Assembly: GCF_016097405.1 (NCBI RefSeq)
Contig: NZ_JAEHGD010000001.1
Span: 195,003 to 259,002, forward strand
DNA from: a methane-oxidizing endosymbiont of Gigantopelta aegis
Lineage (GTDB): Bacteria > Pseudomonadota > Gammaproteobacteria > Methylococcales > Methylomonadaceae
DNA length: 64,000 bases
Reading direction: 5' to 3'
This document shows, in pieces, positions 18,645-29,510 of this stretch. Positions within the stretch are counted from its first letter, which is position 1. The number at the start of each line of letters is the position of its first letter. Under the pieces are notes generated by a model, which saw only the letters and a program-made list of their open reading frames with translations, had not been told where the DNA came from and did no database searches. Position numbers and translations under genes: made by a program.

Positions 18645-20577
18645 CGAATGAAAAACGCATACCGGCATAACCGGCAATGCCTTTGGCCGCATAGCTGTAA
18701 ACTTCTTGATAATGCTCATCCAGCAGATTTTCCACTCGGGCAAACACTTCCAGTGGTTTAAAGACATAATAGGATGCAGCAACATTGACCAGGGTATAGT
18801 CGTTTAATGGTACGATTGATTTGGTCCAGTTTGCCGCATATTTATAATCAGTCTGTTTGCCGTTGTATTTAACGCCAACATTCAGATTACCGGCGCGACC
18901 AAATACCCGGAAAGCATAATTTAGATTGGCACTGGCGATGTGCTTGGGCCGTCTGACTAAAGCCACACCGTTGGCATCGCGAGTGGACGTCCAGGTGTAT
19001 TGGGCGTTGAAATCTAGATTGGATAACAGGTGTGCGGTCAAAGAGGTCTCGATGCCCTCAATTTTATTGATGCCCGCTTTATTGGCCGAAGTGAGTCCAT
19101 TATTAACCGCAACTGTATTGATTAAATTGAAAATACGGTTGTGGTAATAGGTGGTATCTAAAACGACCCTGTCATGCCAAAACTTTTGTTCGATACCAAT
19201 ATCCCAGCCTTGGCTTTTTTCCGGTTGCAAATTCGGATTACCAACATAATTTCCGGTAAAACCATACAATTCAAACAGCGTTGGATTTTTCACTCCCGTG
19301 CCAATACTGGCATGTAAACGGGTGTTGGTTTCTGTTAATTGGTACGATAAAGTTCCTCGATAGGTTGTCGCATCCTGAAATAATTTATCATTATTGTCAT
19401 AGCGAATCGCTCCACTTAGAGACAGTCTATCCAATAGCTCCAACTGGTATTCACCGACATAGCTGGTGGTTCTAATCCCACGATTAAGGCTTCTTGAATT
19501 GATGGTATCTCGCTCGTGCTCCAGTTGAAAGGTCAACCCCTGATGCATCTGTAAAAAATCAGGTGTATCCAGCAATAGATTGGTCTGATAGGCATATTTA
19601 ACATTCCGGCCATTGTAATAACTGGAAAAAACATTGTTGTTAAAATATTTTCGGCGGCTTTCTGAATAGCCCGCACTGACCTGATGATTCCAGTGAAAAT
19701 AGCGATGATTTTTAAACAATTCTAACTTGGCGTAAGTCCGGCCAAAGTTCTGTCGGGTGCGGGCGGTTTTATTCGCATCAACGGCGCCAATCCCAGCCTG
19801 AAAACCGTCATAATCCAGATCAGCCTCAACCCGGCGTCCAGTCACACCCACTTCAATCATATCCACCGGCCGCGCGGTAATGGTGGTATCCAATGTCAGA
19901 TTTTTATTACCATCCGGCTCAGTGCCGCTCTCGGCAATGGAAATCCCTTTTGATTCGAATTGTGACACATTAAAATGGTAATCCAGTTTGTCTCCTAAAC
20001 CGCCACTGAAACCGCCTTTGACTTGATAAACGCCAAATGATCCTGCTTCGGCACTGCCATGCAATTTCAATCCTTGCCGGCCTTTCTTGGTGATAATGTT
20101 GATCACCCCACCAATCGCATCACTACCATATAAGGAACTTTGCGGTCCGCGCAGAATTTCCACCCGCTCAATATCATCGGCCAACAGGTTGCCAAAATTA
20201 AATTCCGAGCCACCACTGGGGTCGTTCAATTCAATGCCATTCAAACGCACCAGCGTTTGATTGCCCTCGGCGCCGCGAATACGGATTTGGGTCAAAGTGC
20301 CAAAACCACCGCCTGACTGATTGACGGCCAGTCCCGGTACGGTGCGTAAAATATCGCTCAGATAAACGACTTGCTGACGTTTGATGTCCTCGGCGGTAAT
20401 CACTGTCACCGCACTACCGATTTTGGCTTTATCCAGCGGAATATAATTGGCGGTAATCACCATGTTTTTAAGTTTTTTGACACTTTTTTCATCGTCGGCA
20501 ACAGATGATGAGGTGATTAAACTGACGCTCAGGCCCAAAAGCTCGGGCAAGAAGGTTTTTTTTACAAAAACAGACAT
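18634..20577 (-). CDS. btuB: TonB-dependent outer-membrane vitamin B12 receptor
   Basis: This 647-residue receptor has a signal peptide, a TonB-box-like segment (NMVITA, about residues 38-43) and a full plug domain (ITAEDIKRQQVVYLSDILRT, RIRGAEGNQTLVRLNGIELN, ILRGPQSSLYGSDAIGGVINI). A 22-strand-type barrel follows. It imports cobalamin across the outer membrane using TonB energy. The start at 20577 is preceded by a GTGGAGA ribosome binding site on the minus strand. About 230 bases upstream lies a cobalamin riboswitch, so expression should fall when adenosylcobalamin is plentiful. Confidence 0.92.
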   Translation of the reverse strand: MSVFVKKTFLPELLGLSVSLITSSSVADDEKSVKKLKNMVITANYIPLDKAKIGSAVTVITAEDIKRQQVVYLSDILRTVPGLAVNQSGGGFGTLTQIRIRGAEGNQTLVRLNGIELNDPSGGSEFNFGNLLADDIERVEILRGPQSSLYGSDAIGGVINIITKKGRQGLKLHGSAEAGSFGVYQVKGGFSGGLGDKLDYHFNVSQFESKGISIAESGTEPDGNKNLTLDTTITARPVDMIEVGVTGRRVEADLDYDGFQAGIGAVDANKTARTRQNFGRTYAKLELFKNHRYFHWNHQVSAGYSESRRKYFNNNVFSSYYNGRNVKYAYQTNLLLDTPDFLQMHQGLTFQLEHERDTINSRSLNRGIRTTSYVGEYQLELLDRLSLSGAIRYDNNDKLFQDATTYRGTLSYQLTETNTRLHASIGTGVKNPTLFELYGFTGNYVGNPNLQPEKSQGWDIGIEQKFWHDRVVLDTTYYHNRIFNLINTVAVNNGLTSANKAGINKIEGIETSLTAHLLSNLDFNAQYTWTSTRDANGVALVRRPKHIASANLNYAFRVFGRAGNLNVGVKYNGKQTDYKYAANWTKSIVPLNDYTLVNVAASYYVFKPLEVFARVENLLDEHYQEVYSYAAKGIAGYAGMRFSFDAW

Positions 20578-20804
20578 GATTTCTCCACGTTTTTAATGAC
20601 AAAAACGCCAACAGGAGATTTTTTTGGAAGTATTTTCTGTCGGCGCAACCTGATGCCGACATTTCTGAGCAAATAAAGGAGAGTGACAGGCTGTCAATTG
20701 ACAAAAAAGCCCGTTCCCGGTGATCAAAAATGCGGCATACTCACGCATCATCGAAAACGGTCTTTCCGCGCCACAAATAAACCCGATTCATGGACAAGAT
20801 GATA

Positions 20805-20996
20805 CTCATTCCGGCAGGTCTCCTGGCTCACGCGTCATCGCCGGTATTCCGCCTTCCCAGTTTCCCAGTGGCAAAAAATGAATACAGGCTCGTCGTTTAC
20901 AGTTGCGGGTCAGCCAGGGCTTTGATAAAAATCGCACCCTGTTCCCTGTTTCCTCCCCGATTAAGGGGAACCGAAATTGCGGCGTAGGCTACCAGC
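20805..20996 (-). promoter_or_regulatory. Cobalamin riboswitch controlling btuB-btuF-btuC-btuD
   Basis: Read on the minus strand, the region ends in the conserved B12 box GCCAGGAGACCTGCC (genomic 20813-20828). It begins with the conserved GGTAGCCTACGCCGCAA-like 5' stem near 20975-20996. Between them are several pairing elements, including the GCCCTGGCTGACCCGCAACTG core typical of the class. The element lies about 230 bases upstream of the btuB start. It should repress btuB on binding adenosylcobalamin; whether through termination or RBS sequestration is not clear from the sequence. Confidence 0.92.
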
Positions 20997-21099
20997 AATA
21001 AAATTCAATGTCAATCAATCGTGGATAAGTTTATATAAATCAGATGCTTGTGATTTGAGTATTTGATGTCTCAATAAATATCGGCCGTCGCAGGGGGGA

Positions 21100-22131
21100 T
21101 TATTGTAATTTCCAGCGTATTTCCTCACCCGCTTGCAATGGGGTGATTTGCAATGTACCTTGACCGTAATGCTCGGGCACACGCCAGCTTTCCCGAATTA
21201 AGGTGATACGATCCTGGTTGCGTGGAAGGCGGTAAAAATCGGGGCCATGCAACGAGGCAAAGCCTTCAAGCTTATTTAGTGCATTTTCTTGTGCAAAGGC
21301 TTCAGCATAAAGCTCTATTGCTGCATGCGCGCTATAGCATCCAGCACAGCCACAGCTATTTTCTTTTAGATGTGTAGGGTGGGGGGCGCTGTCGGTGCCG
21401 AGGAAAAATTTTGGATTGCCGCTGGTTGCGGCTTTTATCAGCGCTACGCGATGTTTTTCCCGTTTGAGTACCGGCAAGCAATAATAATGTGGTCGAATAC
21501 CGCCGGCAAGAATAGCATTGCGATTAAAGAGCAAATGCTGCGGGGTTATCGTTGCCGCAACATGGCGAGATGCTGTTTCGACAAAGTGAACGGCTTCTTC
21601 GGTGGTGACGTGCTCTAATACGATGCGTAAATCTGGAAATTTTTCGGTCAAGACGCAGAGCTTTTGTTCGAGAAATAAGCGTTCACGATCAAAAATATCG
21701 TATTCGCTGGCGGTGACTTCGCCGTGAATCAGTAATGGAATATCATATTTTTGCATAGCTTCCAGCACGGGAAAGGCTTTTTCAAGCGCAGATATGCCGG
21801 CATCTGAATTTGTGGTGGCGCCTGCTGGATAAAGTTTGAGTGCTATGATCTGTTCTGATTGAGCAACGGCCTCGATATCGGTAATGCGTGTATTATCGGT
21901 TAAATATAATGTCATCAAGGGGTTAAAGTTCGAATCAGGCGCTAATGCTGCCAAAATTTCGTTCCGGTAGGCTAAGGCGTGTTCGACAGTGGTCACCGGC
22001 GGTTTCAGGTTGGGCATGATGATAGCTCTGGCAAACTGCCTAGCTGTATGATTGATAACTTGCCGTAACATTTCGCCATTTCTGACATGTAAATGCCAGT
22101 CATCTGGCCGAATCAGTGTTAATTTATCCAT
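21100..22131 (-). CDS. pyrC: Dihydroorotase
   Basis: This 343-residue class II dihydroorotase closes the pyrimidine ring (carbamoyl-aspartate to dihydroorotate). The metal ligand pair is at DDWHLHVR (His13, His15), the carboxylated lysine is in ALKLYPAGATTNSD, and the later histidines lie in LIHGEV, LEHVTTEE and GTDSAPH. It stands alone on the minus strand between the riboswitch region and divergent fmdB. The start MDKLTLIRPDDW matches the family. Confidence 0.96.
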   Translation of the reverse strand: MDKLTLIRPDDWHLHVRNGEMLRQVINHTARQFARAIIMPNLKPPVTTVEHALAYRNEILAALAPDSNFNPLMTLYLTDNTRITDIEAVAQSEQIIALKLYPAGATTNSDAGISALEKAFPVLEAMQKYDIPLLIHGEVTASEYDIFDRERLFLEQKLCVLTEKFPDLRIVLEHVTTEEAVHFVETASRHVAATITPQHLLFNRNAILAGGIRPHYYCLPVLKREKHRVALIKAATSGNPKFFLGTDSAPHPTHLKENSCGCAGCYSAHAAIELYAEAFAQENALNKLEGFASLHGPDFYRLPRNQDRITLIRESWRVPEHYGQGTLQITPLQAGEEIRWKLQ

Positions 22132-22297
22132 TTTTGTTTAATTTTCGATTAAAATAGTGGGTTTCCTGAAAGTTTATTCATTTTGCCGGATAAAATCAGT
22201 TTTTCGAATCTATCGGCAAGAGTCTATTCTAGAGGGAGGGACTTGAAAATAAAAAGTTTGCCCTTATTTACCTTTTTTTAATTGTTTGGGAGTAGCT

Positions 22298-22570
22298 ATG
22301 CCTATCTATGAATATCAATGTAGTGCCTGTGGTGAAGAAATTGAAGCATTACAGAAAGTAAGTGATGAACCTTTGCGGGTATGTCCTAGCTGCAATGAGC
22401 CCGCATTAAAAAAGAAAATCTCAGCGGCAGGTTTCAGATTAAAAGGCAGCGGCTGGTATGAAACCGATTTTAAAAGTGGCTCTAAGAAAAATATCGCCGG
22501 TGAAAAATCCGACGCGAGTGCCTCATCGGGTAGCAGTTGCTGCAAAGGCGGCAGTTGTTCCGCACATTAA
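22298..22570 (+). CDS. FmdB-family zinc-ribbon protein
   Basis: The start is set at 22298 (MPIYEYQCSACG), the canonical family beginning, rather than the longer frame from 22286; a GGGAG precedes it. The 90-residue protein has two CxxC pairs (CSAC and CPSC) forming a zinc ribbon, and a serine/cysteine-rich tail ending SSCCKGGSCSAH. The family has a putative regulatory role in formamidase operons, but most members are of unknown function. It lies 61 bases upstream of aspS, a common gammaproteobacterial pairing. Confidence 0.85.
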   Translation: MPIYEYQCSACGEEIEALQKVSDEPLRVCPSCNEPALKKKISAAGFRLKGSGWYETDFKSGSKKNIAGEKSDASASSGSSCCKGGSCSAH

Positions 22571-22631
22571 TCCCACATTTGATAATTTTCCGTTATCCGG
22601 TCAAGGGTTGGCCGGATAAATCTCCAATATA

Positions 22632-24458
22632 ATGAACAGAACTTCAATGACTGAAAATAAACGTATGCGCACGCATAAGTGCGGTGAATTAAATAAACAA
22701 CACTTAGGTGAACAGGTTTCTTTATGTGGCTGGGTCCATCGCCGTCGTGATCATGGCGGGGTGATTTTTATTGATTTACGTGACAGGACGGGCTTGGTGC
22801 AGGTTGTGTTTGATCCTGACTCTCCAGACACCTTTAAAATCGGTGAAAGTGTGCGCAGTGAATACGTTTTAAAGATTGATGGAACCGTAAGAGCACGGCC
22901 TGAGGGTACCATCAACCCTAATATGGGGACGGGGGAAATTGAGGTGCTGGTAAATCAGGCTGAGGTGTTAAATGAATCTGAAACACCGCCATTCCCAATA
23001 GAAAGTGATATTGAAGTCAATGAAGAAACGCGTCTGCGTTATCGTTATATTGATCTCCGGCGGACGGAAATGCAGCAAAGGATGAAGATTCGCCGTGATG
23101 TCACCCGTCATTTGCGTAATTTTCTTGATGCGCATGAATTTTTTGAGATTGAAACGCCTTATTTGACCAAGGCGACACCTGAGGGCGCCCGGGATTATAT
23201 TGTGCCGAGTCGAACCCATGACAATGCTTTTTTTGCCTTGCCTCAATCGCCTCAGTTGTATAAGCAATTGCTGATGATTTCTGGTATGGACCGCTATTAT
23301 CAGGTGGTACGTTGTTTTCGTGATGAAGATTTGCGTGCCGATCGTCAGCCTGAATTTACCCAGCTTGATATCGAGACATCCTTCATGAATGAAGATGAAA
23401 TCATGGCGTTAATGGAGGAAATGATTCGTCAGTTATTCGCTGAAATTCTCGATATTGAACTGGCTGCACCATTCCCTGTCATGACCTATCACGAGGCCAT
23501 ATCGCGCTTTGGTTCTGATCGGCCTGACCTACGTATTCCGCTGGAATTGGTTGATATTGCCGATGAAATGAAAGATGTTGATTTTAAGGTTTTTTCAGGA
23601 CCGGCTAATGATCCCGATGGGCGTGTTGTGGCATTGCGTTTACCTAAAGGAGCTGACTTAACGCGCAAGGAAATTGATGAATTGACTAAATTTGTCAGTA
23701 TTTATGGTGCTAAAGGCTTGGCCTATATCAAAGTTAATGATCGCGATGCAGGCATTGATGGTTTGCAATCACCGATTGTTAAATTTGCACCGGCTGAAGT
23801 TTGGGAAAAAGTGTTGGAGAAAACCGGTGCTGAAACCGGCGATCTGATTTTCTTTGGTGCCGATAAGGCCAATATTGTCAATGAGGCGATGGGGGCATTG
23901 CGGGTTAAGCTTGGTCTGGATCGAGGCTTGCTGGAAGGTGAATGGAAACCGTTATGGGTGGTCGATTTTCCAATGTTTGACTGGGATGAAAAAAATCAGC
24001 GTTGGAATGCGATTCATCACCCGTTTACTGCACCGAGTTGCTCAATTGAAGAGCTCGAGAAAAATCCAGGTGCGGCACTGTCTCGCGCTTATGACCTGGT
24101 GTTGAATGGCATGGAAGTCGGCGGTGGCTCGATTCGTATCAATAACACTCAAATGCAAAAAACTGTTTTCAGAATTTTAGGAATTAGCGAAGAGGAAGCG
24201 CAGGAAAAATTTGGTTTCTTGCTTGAAGCCTTGAAATACGGTTGTCCACCGCATGGCGGGGTGGCTTTTGGTCTGGACCGGCTAGTGATGTTGATGACCG
24301 GCGCCAGCTCAATCCGTGATGTGATTGCCTTCCCGAAAACACAAACGGCGGCATGTCCGTTAGTGGATGCGCCGGCCCAGGTCAATGAGGCACAATTAAA
24401 AGAACTGGGGATCAGATTGCGACAACCCCCGGTTAAATCCAAAGCCGAAAAAGAGTGA
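22632..24458 (+). CDS. aspS: Aspartyl-tRNA synthetase
   Basis: This class II synthetase (about 597-608 residues depending on start) charges tRNA-Asp. The N-terminal OB fold starts at [18 protein letters not shown]; starts at 22632, 22647 and 22665 are all in frame and none has a strong SD, so the 5' end is uncertain. Motif 2 ([20 protein letters not shown]), the bacterial GAD insertion domain and motif 3 ([15 protein letters not shown]) are present. It is followed by nadA after only 4 bases. Confidence 0.96.
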   Translation: MNRTSMTENKRMRTHKCGELNKQHLGEQVSLCGWVHRRRDHGGVIFIDLRDRTGLVQVVFDPDSPDTFKIGESVRSEYVLKIDGTVRARPEGTINPNMGTGEIEVLVNQAEVLNESETPPFPIESDIEVNEETRLRYRYIDLRRTEMQQRMKIRRDVTRHLRNFLDAHEFFEIETPYLTKATPEGARDYIVPSRTHDNAFFALPQSPQLYKQLLMISGMDRYYQVVRCFRDEDLRADRQPEFTQLDIETSFMNEDEIMALMEEMIRQLFAEILDIELAAPFPVMTYHEAISRFGSDRPDLRIPLELVDIADEMKDVDFKVFSGPANDPDGRVVALRLPKGADLTRKEIDELTKFVSIYGAKGLAYIKVNDRDAGIDGLQSPIVKFAPAEVWEKVLEKTGAETGDLIFFGADKANIVNEAMGALRVKLGLDRGLLEGEWKPLWVVDFPMFDWDEKNQRWNAIHHPFTAPSCSIEELEKNPGAALSRAYDLVLNGMEVGGGSIRINNTQMQKTVFRILGISEEEAQEKFGFLLEALKYGCPPHGGVAFGLDRLVMLMTGASSIRDVIAFPKTQTAACPLVDAPAQVNEAQLKELGIRLRQPPVKSKAEKE

Positions 24459-24462
24459 TGTT

Positions 24463-25560
24463 ATGACTGCAAGCCCGTTTCCAATTCAGGATTATGCATT
24501 ATTGGATGATGTCGAATGTGAACAACGTATTATTGCCGCTAAGCGCAAACTTGGAAAGCAATGTATTGTTTTAGGCCATCATTATCAGCGTGATGAAGTC
24601 TTTAAACACGCTGATATTACCGGTGATTCATTAAAACTCTCGCGTGAAGCGGCAGAATCGGAAGCCAAATACATTGTATTCTGTGGTGTTCATTTTATGG
24701 CGGAAGTGGCCGATATTTTGTCACGCCCTGAACAAATTGCGATTTTGCCCGATATGGCGGCCGGCTGTTCGATGGCAGATATGGCCAATCAGGTTAATGT
24801 GCAAAAATGCTGGGATGCGTTGGCGACGGTGATTGATGTCGAAAATAGCGTAACACCTGTGACCTATATCAATTCGGCAGCCGACCTAAAAGCATTTTGT
24901 GGACGTCATGAGGGTATTGTGTGTACGTCGTCTAATGCTGAAAAAATTCTTAACTGGAGTTTTGCGCAGAAAGAAAAAGTATTGTTTTTCCCTGATCAGC
25001 ATTTAGGCCGCAATACCGGTTATCGAATGGGTATTCCATTAGAACAGATGGTGACATGGGATTTCAGCCAGCCTATGGGCGGGCTGACGGAGCAGCAAAT
25101 CCGCGACGCCAAAATCATTTTATGGAAAGGTTATTGCTCGGTTCATCAGGCATTCAAACCCGAACATATTGATGCATTTTTGGAAAAATATCCTGAAACG
25201 AAGGTTATCGCTCATCCCGAAGCCTGTTTTGAGGTCTGTCAAAAAGCCGATTATATTGGCTCGACCGAAACAATTCTCAAAATTATTCGCGAGGCTGAGC
25301 CGAACACCCGTTGGCTGGTGGCGACCGAATTGAATCTGGTCAATCGTCTGCATGAAGAATGTCAGGCGGAAGGTAAGCAGGTTCATTTTATGGCGCCAAC
25401 GCTGAGCATGTGTTCAACCATGTTCAGAACCGATACCCAGCATTTGGCTTGGGTTTTAGAAAACCTGGTCGAAGGGCATGTTGTTAACCAGATTTCGGTG
25501 CCGGATGAGATTGCTGTACCGGCGCGTAAATCTTTGGAAAATATGCTGCGTGCTAGTTAG
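24463..25560 (+). CDS. nadA: Quinolinate synthase A
   Basis: This 365-residue iron-sulfur enzyme condenses iminoaspartate with dihydroxyacetone phosphate to quinolinate in NAD synthesis. Family regions visible are VLGHHYQRDEV, GDSLKLSREAA, FCGVHFMAEVADIL, CTSSNAEKIL and HPEACFEVCQKADYIGSTE. Three conserved cysteines that bind the 4Fe-4S cluster fall in these and in the MCSTMFRTD region. The short gap to aspS suggests one transcript. Confidence 0.95.
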   Translation: MTASPFPIQDYALLDDVECEQRIIAAKRKLGKQCIVLGHHYQRDEVFKHADITGDSLKLSREAAESEAKYIVFCGVHFMAEVADILSRPEQIAILPDMAAGCSMADMANQVNVQKCWDALATVIDVENSVTPVTYINSAADLKAFCGRHEGIVCTSSNAEKILNWSFAQKEKVLFFPDQHLGRNTGYRMGIPLEQMVTWDFSQPMGGLTEQQIRDAKIILWKGYCSVHQAFKPEHIDAFLEKYPETKVIAHPEACFEVCQKADYIGSTETILKIIREAEPNTRWLVATELNLVNRLHEECQAEGKQVHFMAPTLSMCSTMFRTDTQHLAWVLENLVEGHVVNQISVPDEIAVPARKSLENMLRAS

Positions 25561-25630
25561 CACATGTGTTTTCACATAAACATCTGGAGTTTGCTATAGT
25601 TGAGGCTGAAAATGGTAAACAGCCTCAACT

Positions 25631-27541
25631 ATGTCTCGTGTATTCTTTGGTCTTTTTTTAGTTCTACTCTTTAGTCTTCGCCTCGCTGATGCAGCCACAT
25701 CGCCATCACTGCAACAGCAGCGCCAGTTGTTTCTTAAAGCCGAGCAAGCTGTAAAGAAAAACGATACTGGAATGTATCAAAAGTCGCTGAAAGCTCTGAA
25801 AGCTTATCCTTTATACCCGTATTTACAATACCAATGGCTAACGCGTCATCCTGATCAGAATAAAGCCATTCAACAATTCTTGCTGGACTTCCCGACATCG
25901 CGTTATGCTGTTTTGTTAAAATCTCAATGGCTTAAAAACCTGGTTAAGCAAAAAGACTGGGAGCAGTTGATTAAGCACTACCGGAATAGTAGTCGTGCCG
26001 ATCTGCAATGTGCTTACTATTGGGCCAAATATCAACAAGGCTTTAAAAAAATGGCACTCGCGGCCGCGCGCAAGCTTTGGGTCGTTGGAAAATCACAACC
26101 GGCACTATGTAATCCATTGTTTAAACGATTACAGGCCTCTAAATATTTTACCCGAGACATGCTTTGGCAGCGTTTTCAGGCGGCCCTGAAAAACAATAAG
26201 CCAAGTTTGGCAAAATATGTTCGCCGCTTGATGAATAAAGAAGATGCGCGTGTTGCCGAATTATGGCTAAAAGTACATAGACAACCTGAAAAGATTCTCA
26301 AGACAAAAAATTGGCATAAAGGGTATAAACAAGCCGGATTGATATTTGCCCATGCAATTGATCGCATTGCGCGTGGCAATTCCAGAAAGGCAGCAGATAT
26401 TTGGTTTCGCCAAAAAACACAGTATGTGATTCCTGCATCCCGTCAACATCAGATTGAACGGCGTTTGGCTTTAGGGTTAGCCTTTCGGGGTGAGGACGAT
26501 GCCTGGCAAAAATTGATCGAATTAAAACATAAAGATTTAAGGGTTAAAGAATGGTTGATTCGAATAGCGCTCAGAGAAATGAACTGGGCTCGCGTTGACC
26601 AGGCCTTGTCTTATTTAAGTGAAAAAGAAAAACAAAAAGTTAATTGGCGCTATTGGCAGGCGCGGGTACTGGATCAGAAAGGTGAGCGGCAAGAGGCTCA
26701 GAAGCTCTACCAGGATTTAGCTGAAGATCGTAGTTTTTATGGGTTTTTGGCGGCCAATCATCTTAAAAAAGACATTAATATCGGGAATAAGCCTTTGCTG
26801 ATACCTGAAAGCGAAATAAATACGCTTAAAAATCGCCCTGAATTTCAACTGATCGAAGAATTGATTGCACTCGATCGCCCACTAGAAGCGAAACGACAAT
26901 GGTGGTATGAAGTTCGCCACTTAAACAAGAAAGACATTATGGTTGCCGCAAAACTGGCAGAACAATGGGGTTGGAATCAGGTCGCGATTTTTACTATTGC
27001 CCGGGCGAAATACTGGGATGATGTTGGTTTACGTTTTCCGATCAAGTTTTTTGATCATATTCAGAAAAATGCCCGCCAAAATAGTCTGGATCCGGCGATT
27101 GTATTGGGTCTGATTCGGCGGGAAAGCGCCTTTGATGAAATGGCGCGATCACCGGTGGGCGCCAGGGGGCTGATGCAGATCATGCCCAAAACCGGTCGTC
27201 AGATTGCCAGGCAGTTAAAGGAAAAATGGCGCTCCGAAAAGGTGCTGTATGATCCCGCTGTCAATGTGAAATTTGGCGCTTATTACTACAAACAATTACT
27301 GGATCAGTTTAACGGCCATTATGCCTTGGCCGCCGCTGCATACAATGCAGGCCCACACCGGGTGATTAAGTGGTTGCCCAAAATACCAATGTCGGCCGAT
27401 ATCTGGATTGAAACTATTCCATTCAAAGAGACGCGCGCATATGTGGGGGCTGTTTTAACCTATGCGCTAATCTATCAACAACGCATGAAACGCAATGTAC
27501 TGAAAATAAAGGACTTTATTAAGGATGTTCTGCCAAGATAA
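25631..27541 (+). CDS. slt: Soluble lytic murein transglycosylase
   Basis: This 636-residue Slt70-type enzyme cleaves peptidoglycan glycan strands with formation of 1,6-anhydro ends. It has a signal peptide (MSRVFFGLFLVLLFSLRLADA), a long alpha-superhelical domain (residues about 25-450), and a C-terminal SLT domain with the catalytic-glutamate motif GLIRRESAFDEMARSPVGARGLMQIMP plus AAAYNAGPHRV. It acts in the periplasm. It stands alone before fabA. Confidence 0.94.
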   Translation: MSRVFFGLFLVLLFSLRLADAATSPSLQQQRQLFLKAEQAVKKNDTGMYQKSLKALKAYPLYPYLQYQWLTRHPDQNKAIQQFLLDFPTSRYAVLLKSQWLKNLVKQKDWEQLIKHYRNSSRADLQCAYYWAKYQQGFKKMALAAARKLWVVGKSQPALCNPLFKRLQASKYFTRDMLWQRFQAALKNNKPSLAKYVRRLMNKEDARVAELWLKVHRQPEKILKTKNWHKGYKQAGLIFAHAIDRIARGNSRKAADIWFRQKTQYVIPASRQHQIERRLALGLAFRGEDDAWQKLIELKHKDLRVKEWLIRIALREMNWARVDQALSYLSEKEKQKVNWRYWQARVLDQKGERQEAQKLYQDLAEDRSFYGFLAANHLKKDINIGNKPLLIPESEINTLKNRPEFQLIEELIALDRPLEAKRQWWYEVRHLNKKDIMVAAKLAEQWGWNQVAIFTIARAKYWDDVGLRFPIKFFDHIQKNARQNSLDPAIVLGLIRRESAFDEMARSPVGARGLMQIMPKTGRQIARQLKEKWRSEKVLYDPAVNVKFGAYYYKQLLDQFNGHYALAAAAYNAGPHRVIKWLPKIPMSADIWIETIPFKETRAYVGAVLTYALIYQQRMKRNVLKIKDFIKDVLPR

Positions 27542-27614
27542 AATTTGAGCTGATTTTTTTAGCTATCTAGGCGATAATAACCAGTTGATATAACATTACT
27601 CGGGTTAATACTCA

Positions 27615-28130
27615 ATGGAGAAACAGCACAGTTTTACGCGCGAAGAACTCTTAAAATCGGGCCGTGGGGAGTTATACGGGCCAAAAAATGCGCAATTACC
27701 CCTTCCCAATATGCTGATGATGGATCGTATTACGCATATTTCAGATGAAGGTGGCAAATACGGCAAAGGTGAAATTATTGCCGAATTAGATATTCATCCT
27801 GATCTTTGGTTTTTTGATTGCCACTTTAAAGGTGATCCCGTTATGCCAGGCTGCCTCGGCTTGGATGCGATGTGGCAATTGATTGGTTTTTATCTTTGCT
27901 GGTCGGGTGGGCCGGGTAAAGGCCGGGCATTGGGCTGTGGTGAGGTCAAATTCTTCGGGCAGGTTTTGCCAACCGCTAAAAAAGTAACGTATCATATTGA
28001 TCTAAAGCGCGTTATCTTACGCAAATTAGTGATGGGAATTGGTGATGCCACCATGGATGTCGATGGTAAAACAATCTATGAAGCTAAAGACTTGCGCGTA
28101 GGGCTGTTTACATCAACACAGGATTTCTAA
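27615..28130 (+). CDS. fabA: 3-hydroxydecanoyl-ACP dehydratase/isomerase
   Basis: This 171-residue enzyme introduces the double bond for unsaturated fatty acids by dehydrating 3-hydroxydecanoyl-ACP and isomerising the trans-2 to the cis-3 product. The catalytic histidine is in [23 protein letters not shown], with the catalytic aspartate 14 residues later. It is followed 11 bases later by fabB, the partner elongation enzyme. The anaerobic FabA-FabB route is a mark of gammaproteobacteria and some alphaproteobacteria. Confidence 0.97.
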   Translation: MEKQHSFTREELLKSGRGELYGPKNAQLPLPNMLMMDRITHISDEGGKYGKGEIIAELDIHPDLWFFDCHFKGDPVMPGCLGLDAMWQLIGFYLCWSGGPGKGRALGCGEVKFFGQVLPTAKKVTYHIDLKRVILRKLVMGIGDATMDVDGKTIYEAKDLRVGLFTSTQDF

Positions 28131-28141
28131 AAGGTTTCTTT

Positions 28142-29362
28142 ATGAAAAGAATTGTCGTAACGGGTTTGGGAATTGTCTCCAGCATTGGTAATAATCGCGA
28201 TGAAGTAGTCGAATCATTGAAAAATGGACGATCGGGTATCAGTTTTGCCGAAGATTACAAGGAGTTGGGGTTCAGAAGTCAGGTACGTGGCGCGATTGAT
28301 ATTGATCTTGATGCTTTGATTGATCGCAAGGTTAAGCGCTTTATGGGCGATGGCGCGGCATTCAACTATGTTGCTATGCAGCAAGCGATTGACGATGCCG
28401 GGCTTGAGGAAAATGAAATTTCCAATGTCAGAACGGGGTTAGTTATGGGTTCAGGTGGCCCCTCGACCTCGAACCTGGTTGAGGCAGCTGACATATTACG
28501 CGCGAAAGGTGTCAAGCGGGTGGGACCTTATATGGTGCCAAGAACCATGTCCAGTACAAACACGGCGTGTTTGGCAACACCCTTCAAAATAAAAGGTGTT
28601 AATTACACGATCAGTTCGGCATGTGCGACCAGTGCGCATTGCATCGGTCATGCGATGGAGTTGATTCAGCTCGGAAAACAAGATTTGGTTTTTGCCGGTG
28701 GCGGTGAGGAAGTACACTGGACCATGTCCATGCTGTTTGACGCCATGGGTGCGTTATCATCAAAATATAATGACACACCTGAAACCGCATCGCGCCCGTA
28801 TGATGAATCTCGTGATGGTTTTGTCATTTCCGGTGGTGGAGGGGTCTTGGTTATTGAAGAACTGGAACACGCTAAAGCTCGTGGCGCGAAAATCTATGCC
28901 GAATTAGTCGGCTATGGTGCGACTTCCGATGGCTATGACATGGTGCAGCCCTCGGGTGAGGGCGCGGTTCGTTGTATGCAACAGGCCATGGCTACCGTTG
29001 ATGCTCCCATCGATTACATCAATGCACACGGTACCAGTACACCCGTAGGCGATATGAAAGAACTCGAAGCCTTAAAACAGGTTTTTGGCGAAGGCGATGT
29101 GCCCCCCGTGAGCTCGACAAAATCACTGACAGGTCATGCATTGGGCGCTGCGGGTGTCAATGAATCAATTTATTCCTTGTTAATGATGGAAGAAGGCTTT
29201 TTGAGTGCTTCAGCCAATATTACCACGCTGGATCCAAATGCCGAGGGTATTCCTATCGTAACGGAGCGGCAGGATAATGTTGTATTGAATACGATTATGT
29301 CGAACAGTTTTGGCTTTGGTGGCACTAATGCAACACTGATTTTTCAGCGCTATAACGGCTAA
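28142..29362 (+). CDS. fabB: 3-oxoacyl-ACP synthase I
   Basis: This 406-residue condensing enzyme elongates the unsaturated intermediate made by FabA. The catalytic cysteine is in the [10 protein letters not shown] motif and the two histidines are in [11 protein letters not shown] and [13 protein letters not shown]. The C-terminal [12 protein letters not shown] loop is typical. A strong terminator at 29426-29451 ends the fabAB operon. Confidence 0.97.
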   Translation: MKRIVVTGLGIVSSIGNNRDEVVESLKNGRSGISFAEDYKELGFRSQVRGAIDIDLDALIDRKVKRFMGDGAAFNYVAMQQAIDDAGLEENEISNVRTGLVMGSGGPSTSNLVEAADILRAKGVKRVGPYMVPRTMSSTNTACLATPFKIKGVNYTISSACATSAHCIGHAMELIQLGKQDLVFAGGGEEVHWTMSMLFDAMGALSSKYNDTPETASRPYDESRDGFVISGGGGVLVIEELEHAKARGAKIYAELVGYGATSDGYDMVQPSGEGAVRCMQQAMATVDAPIDYINAHGTSTPVGDMKELEALKQVFGEGDVPPVSSTKSLTGHALGAAGVNESIYSLLMMEEGFLSASANITTLDPNAEGIPIVTERQDNVVLNTIMSNSFGFGGTNATLIFQRYNG

Positions 29363-29425
29363 GAAATCAATAGAACGCTTTTTGGGCTGTGACTTGAAAG
29401 TCAGTCAGTAATGCTAAATAAAAAT

Positions 29426-29451
29426 AAAAAAGGGCTTAAACGCCCTTTTTT
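29426..29451. terminator. Bidirectional terminator between fabB and rne
   Basis: A perfect 10-bp stem (AAAAAAGGGC/GCCCTTTTTT) with a TTAAAC loop gives a T run on both strands and so can end both the fabAB (+) and rne (-) transcripts. Confidence 0.9.
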
Positions 29452-29510
29452 ATTTTTTGGTAAGAGGGAAGCGCATATTACTCACAGAGCTGGCAATATA
29501 CGCTTGCGTT

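Noticed and set aside
20489-20704. 71-aa minus-strand ORF upstream of btuB
   Set aside because: It lies in the riboswitch leader and overlaps the btuB start; it has no coding support.
21896-21935. GTTCGAATC stretch resembling a tRNA T-loop
   Set aside because: It lies inside pyrC and no acceptor or anticodon stem can be drawn around it; no tRNA gene was found in the window.
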